Shown piece after piece: positions 1-10,331 of a stretch of 64,000 bases of DNA. The translations under genes and the position numbers were made by a program. The stretch's first letter is position 1, and each line of letters begins with the position of its first letter. The notes beneath the pieces were generated by a model. The model was not told the DNA's origin, did not search any database, and was given only the letters and a program-made list of their open reading frames with translations. The DNA lies in the NCBI GenBank assembly GCA_004764695.1, contig SMSO01000005.1, positions 1,197,501-1,261,500 of the forward strand, in the 5' to 3' direction. Source of the stretch: Schizochytrium sp. TIO01. Lineage: Eukaryota; Sar; Bigyra; Thraustochytrida; Thraustochytriidae.

Positions 1-322
1 GGCCTTTGTTTGTCAACGCACAGCAACGACCGGGGGAGCATGAAACTTGCACATATACATCTGGCTGTATCTCCTTATCCTCAAGGTCAACAGAAATCCA
101 GCCTTGTTGGCTCCTGCGCCAACATGAAAGTCCTTCTTGACGACCCTCACTAGCTCCGTTTTCAATAGTACATGCTAGATTATAACCCAGCGATGCACTT
201 GCGTCGCGCAGTGCCAGCTCTGTTAAACTATCAGAGTTTAGACGAGACGATGACGACTCAGCATGAACTGCCTTGCCAAAGCATACCGACAAGAGAACTA
301 CCCAAAACAGGCTTGAATACAT
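1..322 (-). CDS. Secreted Cys-containing protein, N-terminal part (cut by window edge)
   Basis: An open frame runs from an ATG at 322 leftward to base 1 with no stop, about 107 codons. It begins with a clear signal peptide (MYSSLFWVVLLSVCFGKAVHA, probable cleavage after HA), followed by a Ser-rich stretch (ESSSSRLNSD) and a region with five cysteines, including a CSPGRCC cluster near the edge. The first Met is directly followed by the hydrophobic core, which supports this start. A secreted or lumenal protein is inferred. I do not recognise the family, and the fold cannot be judged because the C-terminal part is missing. The reading frame was found by direct translation of the minus strand. 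Confidence 0.6.
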   Translation of the reverse strand, partial: MYSSLFWVVLLSVCFGKAVHAESSSSRLNSDSLTELALRDASASLGYNLACTIENGASEGRQEGLSCWRRSQQGWISVDLEDKEIQPDVYVQVSCSPGRCCALTNKG

Positions 323-2845
323 TTTCAGCCTGTAAGGTAAGACGTGTTTTCTACTTTAGATTCATATTTCTTTGGTCAAAACCTTTGCGCTCGGGCCAAA
401 TACCCTGCGCGTTCAAAGAAAGACGTTACGTGCTTTATCATAGTAAACAATATTGGTTAGAAGTGACCTTGGTACGGTAATATGTAGGATAGATAATTGC
501 CTAATCAAAAATCAATCAGAGAAAGGTGCATTTCCGCCAGATTGCTATTTGGTAGGACCAAATCAAGTTTACAGAACACAGCTGTGGCTACCGTCAGAAG
601 ACTCCCTTATCAATAACAAGACCTCACCTACCTACTGCGAAGCAGTAGATGCGTACTAGTTAAATATTGTATTTGTTATCAGCTTCAAAAAAAGAGAATA
701 CCTTTATTATTGCTTTTCTTTAGCATGGGTTGGTATATAGATAAGATACATCAAATTATTTTCCTATGCAGCTAACGCGTGCGAAATAGTATGTTCACTT
801 GAGCTTTAACCTCAGCAAAAGGCCCCAGGTTAGGGAAGTGCTATCTATGAGAAATAGCCACTCAGTGCTTGTTTTTTCTTAACCTCATTTTATTTTACAT
901 AGTATTAAAAAATAATAATAGTTCAATCATTATCTCTAACTAGTGAGAGTGAGAAACAGCTTGCATAGGGCTGATAAAAAGGCATCTTGGTGAATCAGAT
1001 AGATGAAAACTCTTTCCTGATTCGTAGTTTGCGCAGACTATGTAGAGAGTAGCCCTTTGGGTTTAGGATTTGGATGGTGCCTTTTCCAGACTACAACAGA
1101 CAGGACCGTGCTTTGCGTGTTGCTTGTTAAGTTTGTGTAGCCTACTTTATCGGGTGGGCTGTCGCACGTACATACTTGGTCAAACTGATCGAGAAACAAC
1201 CTGGGTACTGACTGACTTTAATATTAGAACTCCTCCAGGTACTAAGCTTCTGGTCAGTCTATTGAGACATCCTATGACGCCTACATAGCATTCTCATCCA
1301 TTTCAGAGTTGTTCCAAGCTAACTCCAATCACATAATATTGCAACAACTTGAGGTTGCATATTTTATGATGGTGTGGTGAGCTGCTGCGTTTAGAAGTAT
1401 CACCACAAGGTCCACCTTACTTTAGTGGTCTAGTGTTTTAAGTTGACAAAATTGCGGAGTCTCCCAGTTCACTCCAGACAAAAGCGCGCCTTCACTCAAG
1501 CCTTTCCCTTAGTTACTCCCGCAAGTTTGAACTTCAGCTTAAAGTAAGTAACATACTACCACCTTCCTGTGCCACTATTTTGAAGTTCTATCCCAAGCGC
1601 AAGTCACTGTTTTGAAGTGGAGTCTATTGCCTCAAGTTAGGCCTTCACGTTCAACCCCGTCACATTTCTTTCTCAACACGCGAAGCACGCATCCTTTCAT
1701 TTCTTTCGCCCTGGCCTTGTTCTAGTTAATCGCAAATCTCAGTTCGCAGTCCACAAGTACGTCATCGGGCAACACTCAAATCAACCCTGACCAATCCATC
1801 GTGGTTGTGGCCCATGCGTGACTCGCGCTGCTCACTCCAAGGGAGGCCTCAACGTCAAGTTCAACCCTTTTTTAACTTAGTTGAACTTACCAACCCAAGA
1901 CGCACTGCTTTGGTCTCCGAAGGTCGCAAGTTATGCGATCTCGGCAGAAGTGGGAAGTTGGCGTCATCATTATGACATCATCATCAGTATGTCAACATCT
2001 TTGATCATAGGTAAGCAAGCGCAGACATTTAAGACGCGCAATTTAAGACGCCCCTGCGCACTCTTGTGATGTTAAAATACCGCCACATAAATTATAAATT
2101 GCACCTGAATAGGTAGTAGGTTGCCGAGTAATCACTGCTTGAAAATATGCACTTTGCTGTGAAAGACGACGGCACCACGTCCCTCTTCGGCGCTTCTTGA
2201 GCGTGGAGTAGCGCCGGGATCGATAAGGACGAGGCGGTGAGAAGAAGGGCAATCTGGAGAGGAGGCCCTTATATGGTGGATATCTACGTCGAGGTTTGGA
2301 ACGAGATTGAATTCTCGACACGCTTGCAAAAATTAACGAGAACAAAAATAAGCACAGGGAGGGACGATAGAGTTATATAGAGGACACCTATTGTTAGTGC
2401 TACTTACTAAGCGTATACTAAATAATTATTGTATAGCATGCATGATATAGTCTCTTAGAAAGTAATTTTAAGAAGAAAGTTTAAAAAGCGTACTACGCAG
2501 GTAACAGAGCCTACTTAAAGTTTGAAAACTTAAAATAAAATACACCAAAATAAAAAAACAGAGAAAAAGAAACAATCAAGTTGAGAGAATAAAGTTTCGA
2601 AAAAGGAAAAGGAAAAGAAACAGAAAAGGAATTGAAAGAATGCACAAAATTAGTGAAGTATACACAGTGAGTAATCGGGATAGAAAGTAGAAAATAGAGC
2701 AGCCAAAGTAGAACAAAAACAAGGCATACAGTAGAGAATAGAGAGAGCGCGGTTCGAGAGAGATCATAGATCAGTACAATAATCCGCAACAGAGCCGAGG
2801 TTCGCGCAGCAAAAGCTGATCACGAGAGCGTCCTCGAGCGCAAAG
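323..2845. other. Intergenic, no supported gene
   Basis: About 2.5 kb between the divergent secreted-protein gene and the phosphatase gene. Only short, composition-like open frames are seen on either strand. There is a perfect 7-bp inverted repeat with a GAA loop at 632–648. The last 300 bases before 2846 are purine-rich and probably hold the phosphatase promoter and leader. No RNA gene or transposon was recognised. Confidence 0.5.
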
Positions 2846-4648
2846 ATGCTTCCGCGAGCTATAGTGCGCGCGTTTTGGGTAGGGAAGAGTCCCTTGGGCA
2901 CAGCAGGACCTTCACGGGCCGGCAATACAACGGGATGGAGGTCATCTGCATCACTACGGATGCCCTCAGAAGCGAGGCTCTCGACGTTTGTAGCTGCAAG
3001 ATCAGCCAGAAACTACACAAAATTGACTTCTCAATTTCCCAGCTGTGCCATGATAGACTTAGAAACTTCTGGCAGAGCTCGGGGTATTCAAGCTCAGCAG
3101 ATATACAACTTGTGGCGAAAATCTGGAGTTGGAATTAAAACTGGAACGCAGACCAGGAGCGCCTGCACACAAGCTGAAAACCTAGCCAGACCTGGCGAGA
3201 GCGCAGCGAATTCCGCTATGGACCCAGCCGAGAAAGTTCAAAGATTTGAAGTTCGCATCACAACAGGTAATCGAAGAGGTGCAAGCACTACAGCGGCAGT
3301 TTATGTGAGACTAGTAGGCAGAAGTGCTCGCACACAACGGTTAGAGATTAATGGCGAGTTCACACGCGACACTACTGTAGTTGCGACCATTGAGGTACCG
3401 GTATCGTTAGGCCGTATTCGTATCGTTGAGGTGGGGCACGATAACATTGGCGAGATTGGTGTTGGGTGGTACCTTGAGAGCGTAGAACTCGTCGAACTCA
3501 CACCAGAGCACCCAAAGGACGCACAGCAGACACTTATCTTCCCTGTACGTAGATGGCTAGGTAAATCAGACATTGGAGCTGGCAGATATCCCACGTTTGT
3601 TCAGCTCAGGGTCGGTATTGCAGATTCCATGACCGATCCAACTAGCTTTATGCTCCCTGGAGCCCAGCTCGTGTCTGGCATCAAGTCTGTACCAGTTTTT
3701 GTGAAATGTGGTACAGCAGCTTGGCCCCACCCTGACAAAGTCCGCGACGGAGAGCGGGCTATTGTACGCCCAGATATTGGTCAAGCTGGCGAAGACGCGT
3801 ACTCTGTAGCCACAGTTAGGACCCCAGACCGCGCAGCACTAGAGAAACTCGGTAAATTTGAACAAGGTGCTTTAAAGAAGAGTAAATTGCCTACGACAGT
3901 GACAATTAGTGTCTGTGATGGGGTTTATCAATGGCGTGACAAAGGCATTGATGCTGGAGAGTGGTCCCGCTTCCTGGTTCGAAGCCTCTTGCACCAGGCT
4001 CAGCACCACGTTCGCGACCCGCATGCTCAAGATTCTTTGCAGTCTCAACGCTGGGCAGAGACCTTTCGGGACCTCGGCTTGGAGCCGCCATTCGTACCCA
4101 TAGCTCACCCAGCTACTATGCTTCAGGCTGCAGAAGAACGTATTCGAGAAACTGACATTCAGGGGTCAAGCACGGCAGTCGTTGCGAGCCTGCATGGCAT
4201 TAACAATATGATGTATGTGGCTTGCCTTGGTGATTCAGGGGTTTTAGTTCACCGGAATCGTATGGGAGTTATTTTCCGCACCCCCGAACAGGAACATTCG
4301 TTTGGTTATCCCTATCAGCTTGGACATCATGAGGTCTCAGATCATGCAAAAGACGCTCTTATCTCTCACTGTAGGTTAACTGTGGGTGACACAGTCGTTG
4401 TTGCTTCTGATGGGCTGTTCGACAACCTCAGTGAATCGCAAATTGCGAAAATTGTCGACAAACACTTTCCTTCAAGAAACGCTCAAATGTGTGCTATTGC
4501 TCTGGCCTCTCAAGCATATGAAAACTCCGTTAGCAAAACTGCAACCACGCCATACTCTGAAGCTGCTGCTGAGGAGTTCAATCTAGTTTGGCATGGTGGT
4601 AAGAAGGATGATATCAGTGTAGTGGTGGCATTCATTGTTGATCATTGA
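2846..4648 (+). CDS. PLAT-domain PP2C-family (PTC7-like) protein phosphatase, probably mitochondrial
   Basis: 600 residues in one exon. The first ~60 residues are Arg/Ser-rich and almost free of acidic residues, like a mitochondrial presequence. Residues ~132–243 look like a PLAT/LH2 beta-sandwich (FEVRITTGNRRGASTTAAVYV, then VGHDNIGEIGVGWYLESVEL). Residues ~285–600 are a PP2C catalytic domain of the PTC7/SpoIIE-like type: GEDAYSV (315–321), VCDGVYQW (356–363), GSST (440–443), LGDSGVLV (461–468), RTPEQEHSFGYPYQLG (478–493), ASDGLFDN (520–527) and DDISVVVA (588–595). The metal-binding Asp/Gly positions are kept, so activity is likely. PP2C enzymes hydrolyse phospho-Ser/Thr using Mn/Mg. PTC7 relatives act in mitochondria, in yeast on coenzyme Q synthesis. 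The PLAT module could bind lipid or a protein partner. Other Met codons at 39 and 69 could give shorter forms lacking the presequence. Confidence 0.85.
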   Translation: MLPRAIVRAFWVGKSPLGTAGPSRAGNTTGWRSSASLRMPSEARLSTFVAARSARNYTKLTSQFPSCAMIDLETSGRARGIQAQQIYNLWRKSGVGIKTGTQTRSACTQAENLARPGESAANSAMDPAEKVQRFEVRITTGNRRGASTTAAVYVRLVGRSARTQRLEINGEFTRDTTVVATIEVPVSLGRIRIVEVGHDNIGEIGVGWYLESVELVELTPEHPKDAQQTLIFPVRRWLGKSDIGAGRYPTFVQLRVGIADSMTDPTSFMLPGAQLVSGIKSVPVFVKCGTAAWPHPDKVRDGERAIVRPDIGQAGEDAYSVATVRTPDRAALEKLGKFEQGALKKSKLPTTVTISVCDGVYQWRDKGIDAGEWSRFLVRSLLHQAQHHVRDPHAQDSLQSQRWAETFRDLGLEPPFVPIAHPATMLQAAEERIRETDIQGSSTAVVASLHGINNMMYVACLGDSGVLVHRNRMGVIFRTPEQEHSFGYPYQLGHHEVSDHAKDALISHCRLTVGDTVVVASDGLFDNLSESQIAKIVDKHFPSRNAQMCAIALASQAYENSVSKTATTPYSEAAAEEFNLVWHGGKKDDISVVVAFIVDH

Positions 4649-5185
4649 GACTTGTTGTTCATGACATCGCAGGGAAGAAGACCCATTCCATTCTCATTGT
4701 ACCTAAAATTCACTTTCATGTACACAATCGCAAATGCCACCAAGCTATATTCGCACGAGATAAAGGCATTTAGTAAGAAGTCTTGGACATAAGCATCATA
4801 TGGCACTGGTAAACTACGATTTGTTATTCATGTCACTGTTGGAAAGTTGCACTTTCCTACTTTTCTCTATCTGTTTCGTTCATACTCGCATGCGCAATTG
4901 TCACGTTTTATCTATCTTGTTAATGAAGCAAGCGAAATACTTTTCGTCATATAAAACCTACATTTACAAATGTTTCATCTGCATCTTACATTGTGATAGC
5001 ATTAAACAAAACAACTAAAATCACATGTATGGAATCATAGTAGGCTCTCGATCTCGTCAGTACACAGCAAATGCACTCACATAAATCGGGTGAGCGCCAT
5101 ATAGACTATTCTACACCCTTTGGTCAGGGTCGTAATTATTAGCAAGCGAACATTTTTTTTAATGGTTAGATTTTGTACTTATAAG
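4649..5185. other. Convergent intergenic spacer
   Basis: 537 bases between the 3' ends of the phosphatase and the IQ-motif gene, expected to hold both 3' UTRs. It is AT-rich towards 5150, with a T run. No gene or structured element was seen. Confidence 0.5.
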
Positions 5186-8100
5186 TCAAAAATGAATAGT
5201 CATCATAGGTTGCGGCCTCGACCGTAGCACGTATGCCGCCTTCACATTAGTCGCCCCCCTGATTCCACCTAAAGGAGGAAGCCGAACACGTTGCTCCTCG
5301 CGCTCGGATCTGGAGGAGGCGTCATTTGTTACTGGATCAACATAAAGATACTTGTTGCTGGACCCTTTACACTTGCGTGATTTTTTGTTGCGAACCATTT
5401 TTGTCGTACCTTTCAGAAGAGATTTTAATGGCAAAGTTCCGTGTTGCTTTCCCATCCGCGAAGGTATGATTTTGTTTACACTCGGACCTTTTCCCTTTGA
5501 TGCATTGTAAAATTGCAGTTGGTTCCGACCCTGGTTTGGATGCTGCTCTCCTGCAGCAAATTCCATTGCTACCTGAAGGAAGTGCTCGCGGAACATGTCA
5601 CCCACCTGTTTCCGAACTATACAACCTCGCCACCATGCTTGTAGACATATTGCACGGCGTTTCTTCAAGCGATACTTTTGCAGCCAATATCGCCCACGCA
5701 AGCGAGCCTGAAGGATGACCTCTGGTCGCCTCTGTTTACGCAATAGGGCGAGAAATCTGCGGGTAAATCGCTGGATAGTTCGCGCCGCAATCTTTTCCTT
5801 CAGATATTGTAAAAGGAAACGATGTCGAGCCTGCTCTGCTCGTGATTGTTGGACTCGACGTTCAATTTCCTTGCGCAAAAGGTGCACGCGTCGCTGGCGC
5901 TGAATACACATTGCTGCAGATATTTTCCGCGCTCGACATTTCTCATGAAAGATTTGCCAGTTGTTGAAGCAAGTAAAAATCATACCACGGAGACGCCGAG
6001 CGCACATCTCCCTTGACTTGCGCTGGCGATAACTCATGCGATGCCACGTGGCATATGCAATAGAAAGTGCGCGATGTCTTATCCTTGCTGTTATGCGAGC
6101 TCTCATTTCAGATGCCTTATGGTGTTGATGCCGTAAATTTGCCACAATCCTTCGATCTCGACGGGCGCGAACAATTTTCTGCAACATTTTAGCAGCGGCA
6201 TTTCTCTCACGAATAGACGCATTTGCTGCAGCTTGGAGCTGCTGCAGGAAACGTTGTCTTCTCAGATGTTTGCCATGTGATAACGCACATGCAAAAATTC
6301 CTGCTTGAGACCACCGGTAACCATTTTCAGAATATTTCATATGGAGATAAATTGCTCGCGTGCTGTATTGTGCTTCCTGCCTACTCTGCGTAAGTGCTGA
6401 GTCAGCAAGTAGCTGAGCGAGTTTGAAGCGCCCTAGGTAATGAGCTGTGTGCAGTACATGGTCTAAAACTTCGAAATCGGCCTTGCCACTCCGGGCCATT
6501 GCACCTTCAAAAGCAGAAATTGCGAACCCTAACACTCCTCGTTGAGCTAATCGCTTTGCAGCAATAAACCAGGTTGCGGCATCTTCCCACCAAATCGATG
6601 AGGTGAGCCATGTTTCTTTGACCTTAGGATTAAGTTTTACTGCTGCTCGAAATGCTGCATCTCGGGACTCTCGAGCCATTTCTGTGTATGGATCAGGAAA
6701 ACACATAGCAACCTCCCACAAATAATCAGCTTCTCTGTCGCAGTGAGGTTCATGCTGTAAAACCTCTTGATCTAGGAGCTGATATAAAAGATGACGCGCC
6801 CGATGTGCATGATCAGCACTTATTTCAAGAGCTGCGAGGTTTTCAAGAATGGGCCAGACATGTAACGAATCATGGCGCCTCTTTGCAATGGGATTTGATA
6901 TATCTGTTTCATGCTTTGGGTTTCCTTTTTTATCACGGCCCCGGGAGCTAAGATTTCTTCCCTTTCGAAGAAGGAAGTCTGGGTGATCACAACCAACATT
7001 GGTTGCAAATTTTACATACTTTCGAAGTTCTGAACGGGCAACCCGACGACAGCCCTTTGCAAGAAGAACCTTGCTCATAAGACTAACTTGACCAGGCATC
7101 CATTCAGACCAAGGCCTCTCAAGAGCTAGCACATGTTTTATTGAGATAAACGCCCGATCCAAATGAAGCTTCCCAGGTACCCCCTTGTCTTCGTACAACT
7201 TCCAATGGGCGTGCGCAAGTGACAACTGTGCTGCAAAGTCATTCACTGGTGCTTCTTCTAAGAGGGCCAGCATACGTAAGCACTCTGCAACTCGTTGTGA
7301 TTTCGATTTTTCAGGGCTCGCATCAGACAAATTCTGGTCGCTATCTTGATCGATAAACTTAACAATTTGCTCATATTGTTTCTCTTTGGGTAACAGGTGT
7401 AGGGCGCTCTGCAAAGCTGCCTCCAGGCGAATCTTCCTTTCACGTGTGACACGTTTGACATGTTTCTTATATTGTTTTGAGTCCCCTGGTGTCCATGCCA
7501 CCTGACCAGGGAGAGACTCGTGAGCAAAATAACATTGTTTTAGCTGTACATCTGCGTGCAATCTCCAACCATCAACGTCAACTCCATACCGAAGTGCTTC
7601 ACGAAAGCGACGTTCATTGCGAGCACGGAATCTCCTAATCTGCTTTTGCAGGAGAATAGCGGCCCGTATAAGTGTTTCTGCACGAACCTTACGAACAAAT
7701 TGCTGCTCTACAGGATCGACCGGGGCATCTCGCTCAAGGCTCGAAAATGCTGCTTTAATACCACTTGGGAGGACAATACTTTCTAAATCCCACATTTTGC
7801 TTCCGCTTGCAATCAGCTTTTCACCAATACGAAGGTCATGATAGTATTTCAAATCTTTTGGACCCTGGAACTTACACCAATGCACACCATCTTCGATAGC
7901 ACTGTGCAGACAAAGCTCCATTCCCGCGAAGCGTATGATTGGTGTATTTGAATTTTTCTGAAGACCACGAAAACGTAGTTCGTAGTGGAATCATTTCTTT
8001 GCTTTTATCCTCTTCGTGCCTTTGTTGTTGGTCTCGTAATTTTTTAAGAAACGCTTTTGCCTCAGGCACAAGGGATGCCTCTGCATGCATGAGCTTCGCA

Positions 8101-9708
8101 CCGTTGACAACAAGGCCTAAAGTAATTCCTGAGCGTAGTTCGAGATCTGGGCGTAAAGGCAACCAGACACACTCTGAGCTTGTAAGTTTACGTCGCAGCC
8201 GAGACATATCATAGAGTGTGCGTCCTAGTAGCCCGTGATCAGCACTATATACCGAGATGTCTAAGACAAAGAAATTTTTGTCATTTGCATGGTAGAAGGT
8301 TGCTTCATTTCCCTCATGTTGAACATTTCCTAAACTCAATAATACCCTGAGCTTTGATGTGTTCGTTTGTGGAAGCATAAGACCCGAAAACTCTTCGACT
8401 CGCACATGGTAGCTTTGGCGCATACCTTGATCTAGCTTTTCTGTAACATGCAAGTAGATCTTTTGATGTTTGCCTTGTAAAGTTTGTTCTAACTCAAATA
8501 AAGTTGCCGCACTCAAAGCCACCTTTTGCTCAATATCTGCTTGAAGCATCATAAGTCTTTCGCGTGCTTCTTTGCAAGCCTCGTCTTGTTTATACCAAGC
8601 ATCGCGATAGGCAGAACCGCTTGACTCATCTTCTTTTGCAAAAAGTGCAGCTTCTTGAAGTGCTCTTAAGGTTTCCGACCGAATCGCTTTTTCGACGCGG
8701 CAGCTCCATGAATCCTCCCGAGCTAGATTCTCTTGTGCAGTGCGTTCCCGAGTTACAACATGCCGAATTGCCAAGCCAGTCTCCTCTTCATGCCCCATCG
8801 CCAAACGCTCTTGATTAACGTTTTCTTGGTTGATAATTATCTTTCCCAACGCTGTGTTTTCTTCTAGCACTCTGCTCAATGTCTACTGCAAGACTTGCAG
8901 CTCGTTCTTTAACTTCTTCCTGTTGACAAAGAATATTTTCAGGTCTCTTCGAGCTTGTTTTTTGATCGAATTCAGCCGCAGACAGCCGTGTACTATTTTG
9001 GCTATTTTGTGTAGCTGATGATTCTATTTTCAATTCTTTGGTAGGCTGGGCAATCCTCTTAGAGCTTGCATGGTCATGCAGCGGGACTAGATCGGCTTGA
9101 CTTTTGCATTTTATGATCGTGTTCTCCTGGGAGAGTGCTTTCAGGTTGCCCGCTAAAACACTAGCACGTTGCGGATTTTTGTTTGTTTGTTTCGTTTTCC
9201 TGTGTGTACGTATCTCTTTCTTGGGGATTTTTAATTTGTCTTTATGTTCTAGCAGCGTTCCAGAGGGAGATCTTTTGCTCTTTTTGGAGGGACCACGCTT
9301 TTGTTTCGCTTCACTTGACTCCCCCTTCAAATTAAAATTTTGAAGGTAATATACTTGTGCATGAAATGAGCGTGCATCTTCTTTTGTCATGCGATTTGTT
9401 TCGAGTCTTTCTGCATCTGTCCGAAGTTTCTCAATAAATGCATTCGCCTTGTGCCGATAGTTAAGGAGAAGCTTTTGCGTACCTTCAATGGTGTCATGCC
9501 AGTGCTCAATGGTTACCACTTGGGAACCGGCATCATGCAGAGCCTGAAGTTTGTCTCCTACTTGCGCTAAGGCCTGTTTTTTGGCTCTAGCCTCGAACTT
9601 TGCTAAACTCCTCACTCCTTTCACGTAGAACTTCTTTTGCTTTGGTAATCGTCGCCGAAGCTTCTCCTCAACTGTCGGCAACACATGGCGCCGATGGCTC
9701 AGCGACAT
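5186..9708 (-). CDS. Large IQ-motif / C2-like / helical-repeat protein, with two apparent +1 frame jumps
   Basis: Three overlapping minus-strand frames form one gene: 9708 to ~8857, ~8857 to ~7970, ~7970 to 5186. Each change needs one base skipped, and the total then equals 1,507 codons including the stop. N-terminal part: basic and helical. Middle: a coiled coil, then a C2-like beta region (LRVLLSLGNVQ ... FFVLDISVYSADHGLLGRTL). Then a helical TPR-like region with an IQ-like motif (AAILLQKQIRRFRARNERRF). C-terminus: several IQ motifs (MLQKIVRARRDRR, MCIQRQRRVHLLRKE, TIQRFTRRFLALLRK, CLQAWWRGCIVRKQ). IQ motifs bind calmodulin or EF-hand proteins. A flagellar or cytoskeletal role is a guess from architecture and from lying near a dynein gene. 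Start: ATG at 9708; no earlier ATG is in frame. The exact protein sequence at the two junctions is uncertain. Confidence 0.7.
7970..7973 (-). other. Apparent frame jump in the IQ-motif gene (T4 on coding strand)
   Basis: The upstream frame stays open to a TAA at 7872–7874. The downstream frame is open from just after a TGA near 7990. Removing one T of the four here fuses them as MIPLRTTFRGLQKN, leading into the IQ-like and helical region. Insertion error, true frameshift mutation and recoding are all possible. Confidence 0.5.
8857..8860 (-). other. Apparent frame jump in the IQ-motif gene (A4 on coding strand)
   Basis: The first frame ends at TAA (8815–8817). The next is open only after a TAG just upstream of 8880, so the change must occur within about 65 bases. 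The AAAA run here is the simplest site: skipping one A gives SARRNTALGKIIINQENV, continuing a helical region. No GT–AG gap of plausible intron size fits. Confidence 0.45.
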
Positions 9709-10331
9709 GTTGTTTTTAGCAGCGATCTGAGCCACTTCATATAGTGATATAGCTCAGCGGCCTCTGTGACTCCATAACCAAGCAGGAGTATGTGCTTGCG
9801 AGCTTGATATCACAAGCAACGAGCAACAGAATCGTGAAGCTTTAACCTTGAAGGAAACGCGGGCCCGGGCGCGGACCAAAGGCTCACTTTTGACCTGAAC
9901 TTCTAGGGTGTGTGCTAGAACGAGGGGAGGGCTCCTATAGTACGGTACTAATAACTCATGGCAAGATCCCATATTGCAAATTAATTCAAATCGGATTTAG
10001 TTGAGGTGGACCTATTGAGGGTTATGTATAAGTTTATATGAACAATCATGCTTCTATTCATCTATGTCTGAGTTAGGAACTTTGTTTAAACTCGTAGAGT
10101 GAATCTAGCTAAGTAATTTCGGCGGCAATGAAAAAGAGCAAGGATTACGGTATGTTCCTAAAAGCTGATATTATCAATGCCTCATAAACTCTACTGCAGT
10201 AATGGAAGAGCACAAAAAATACGTATTGATGTTCAAACGAAAGATGTATATGAATAGTAATACAAAGGACCTAAAACCAGATCAGCAAATAGTGGCTGAA
10301 AGGCAGGGAATAAAAAAGCTCTGCACAAAGT
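9709..10331. other. Intergenic spacer upstream of the IQ-motif gene
   Basis: 623 bases between the 5' end of the IQ-motif gene and the 3' end of the Ser-rich gene. It contains the long inverted repeat at 9744–9814. Otherwise nothing recognised. Confidence 0.5.
9744..9814 (+). repeat. Long inverted repeat with cloverleaf-like internal hairpin
   Basis: GTGATAT at 9744–9750 is perfectly complementary to ATATCAC at 9807–9813. Inside it, GCTC (9752–9755) can pair with GAGC (9800–9803), or ACTCC (9769–9773) with GGAGT (9785–9789). The sequence TAGCTCAGCGG matches a tRNA A box, but there is no T-loop (GGTTC) consensus, so it is not called a tRNA. It sits about 40 bp upstream of the IQ-gene ATG. Confidence 0.4.

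Noticed and set aside
7872-7890. GTAAGT at the end of the middle IQ-gene frame as a splice donor
   Set aside because: The following sequence is coding in the next frame without a gap, and the nearest AG would give an 11-base intron.
9744-9814. A tRNA gene
   Set aside because: Acceptor-like stem and A box are present, but there is no T-loop consensus, the D stem does not pair, and the anticodon loop would be 11 bases.
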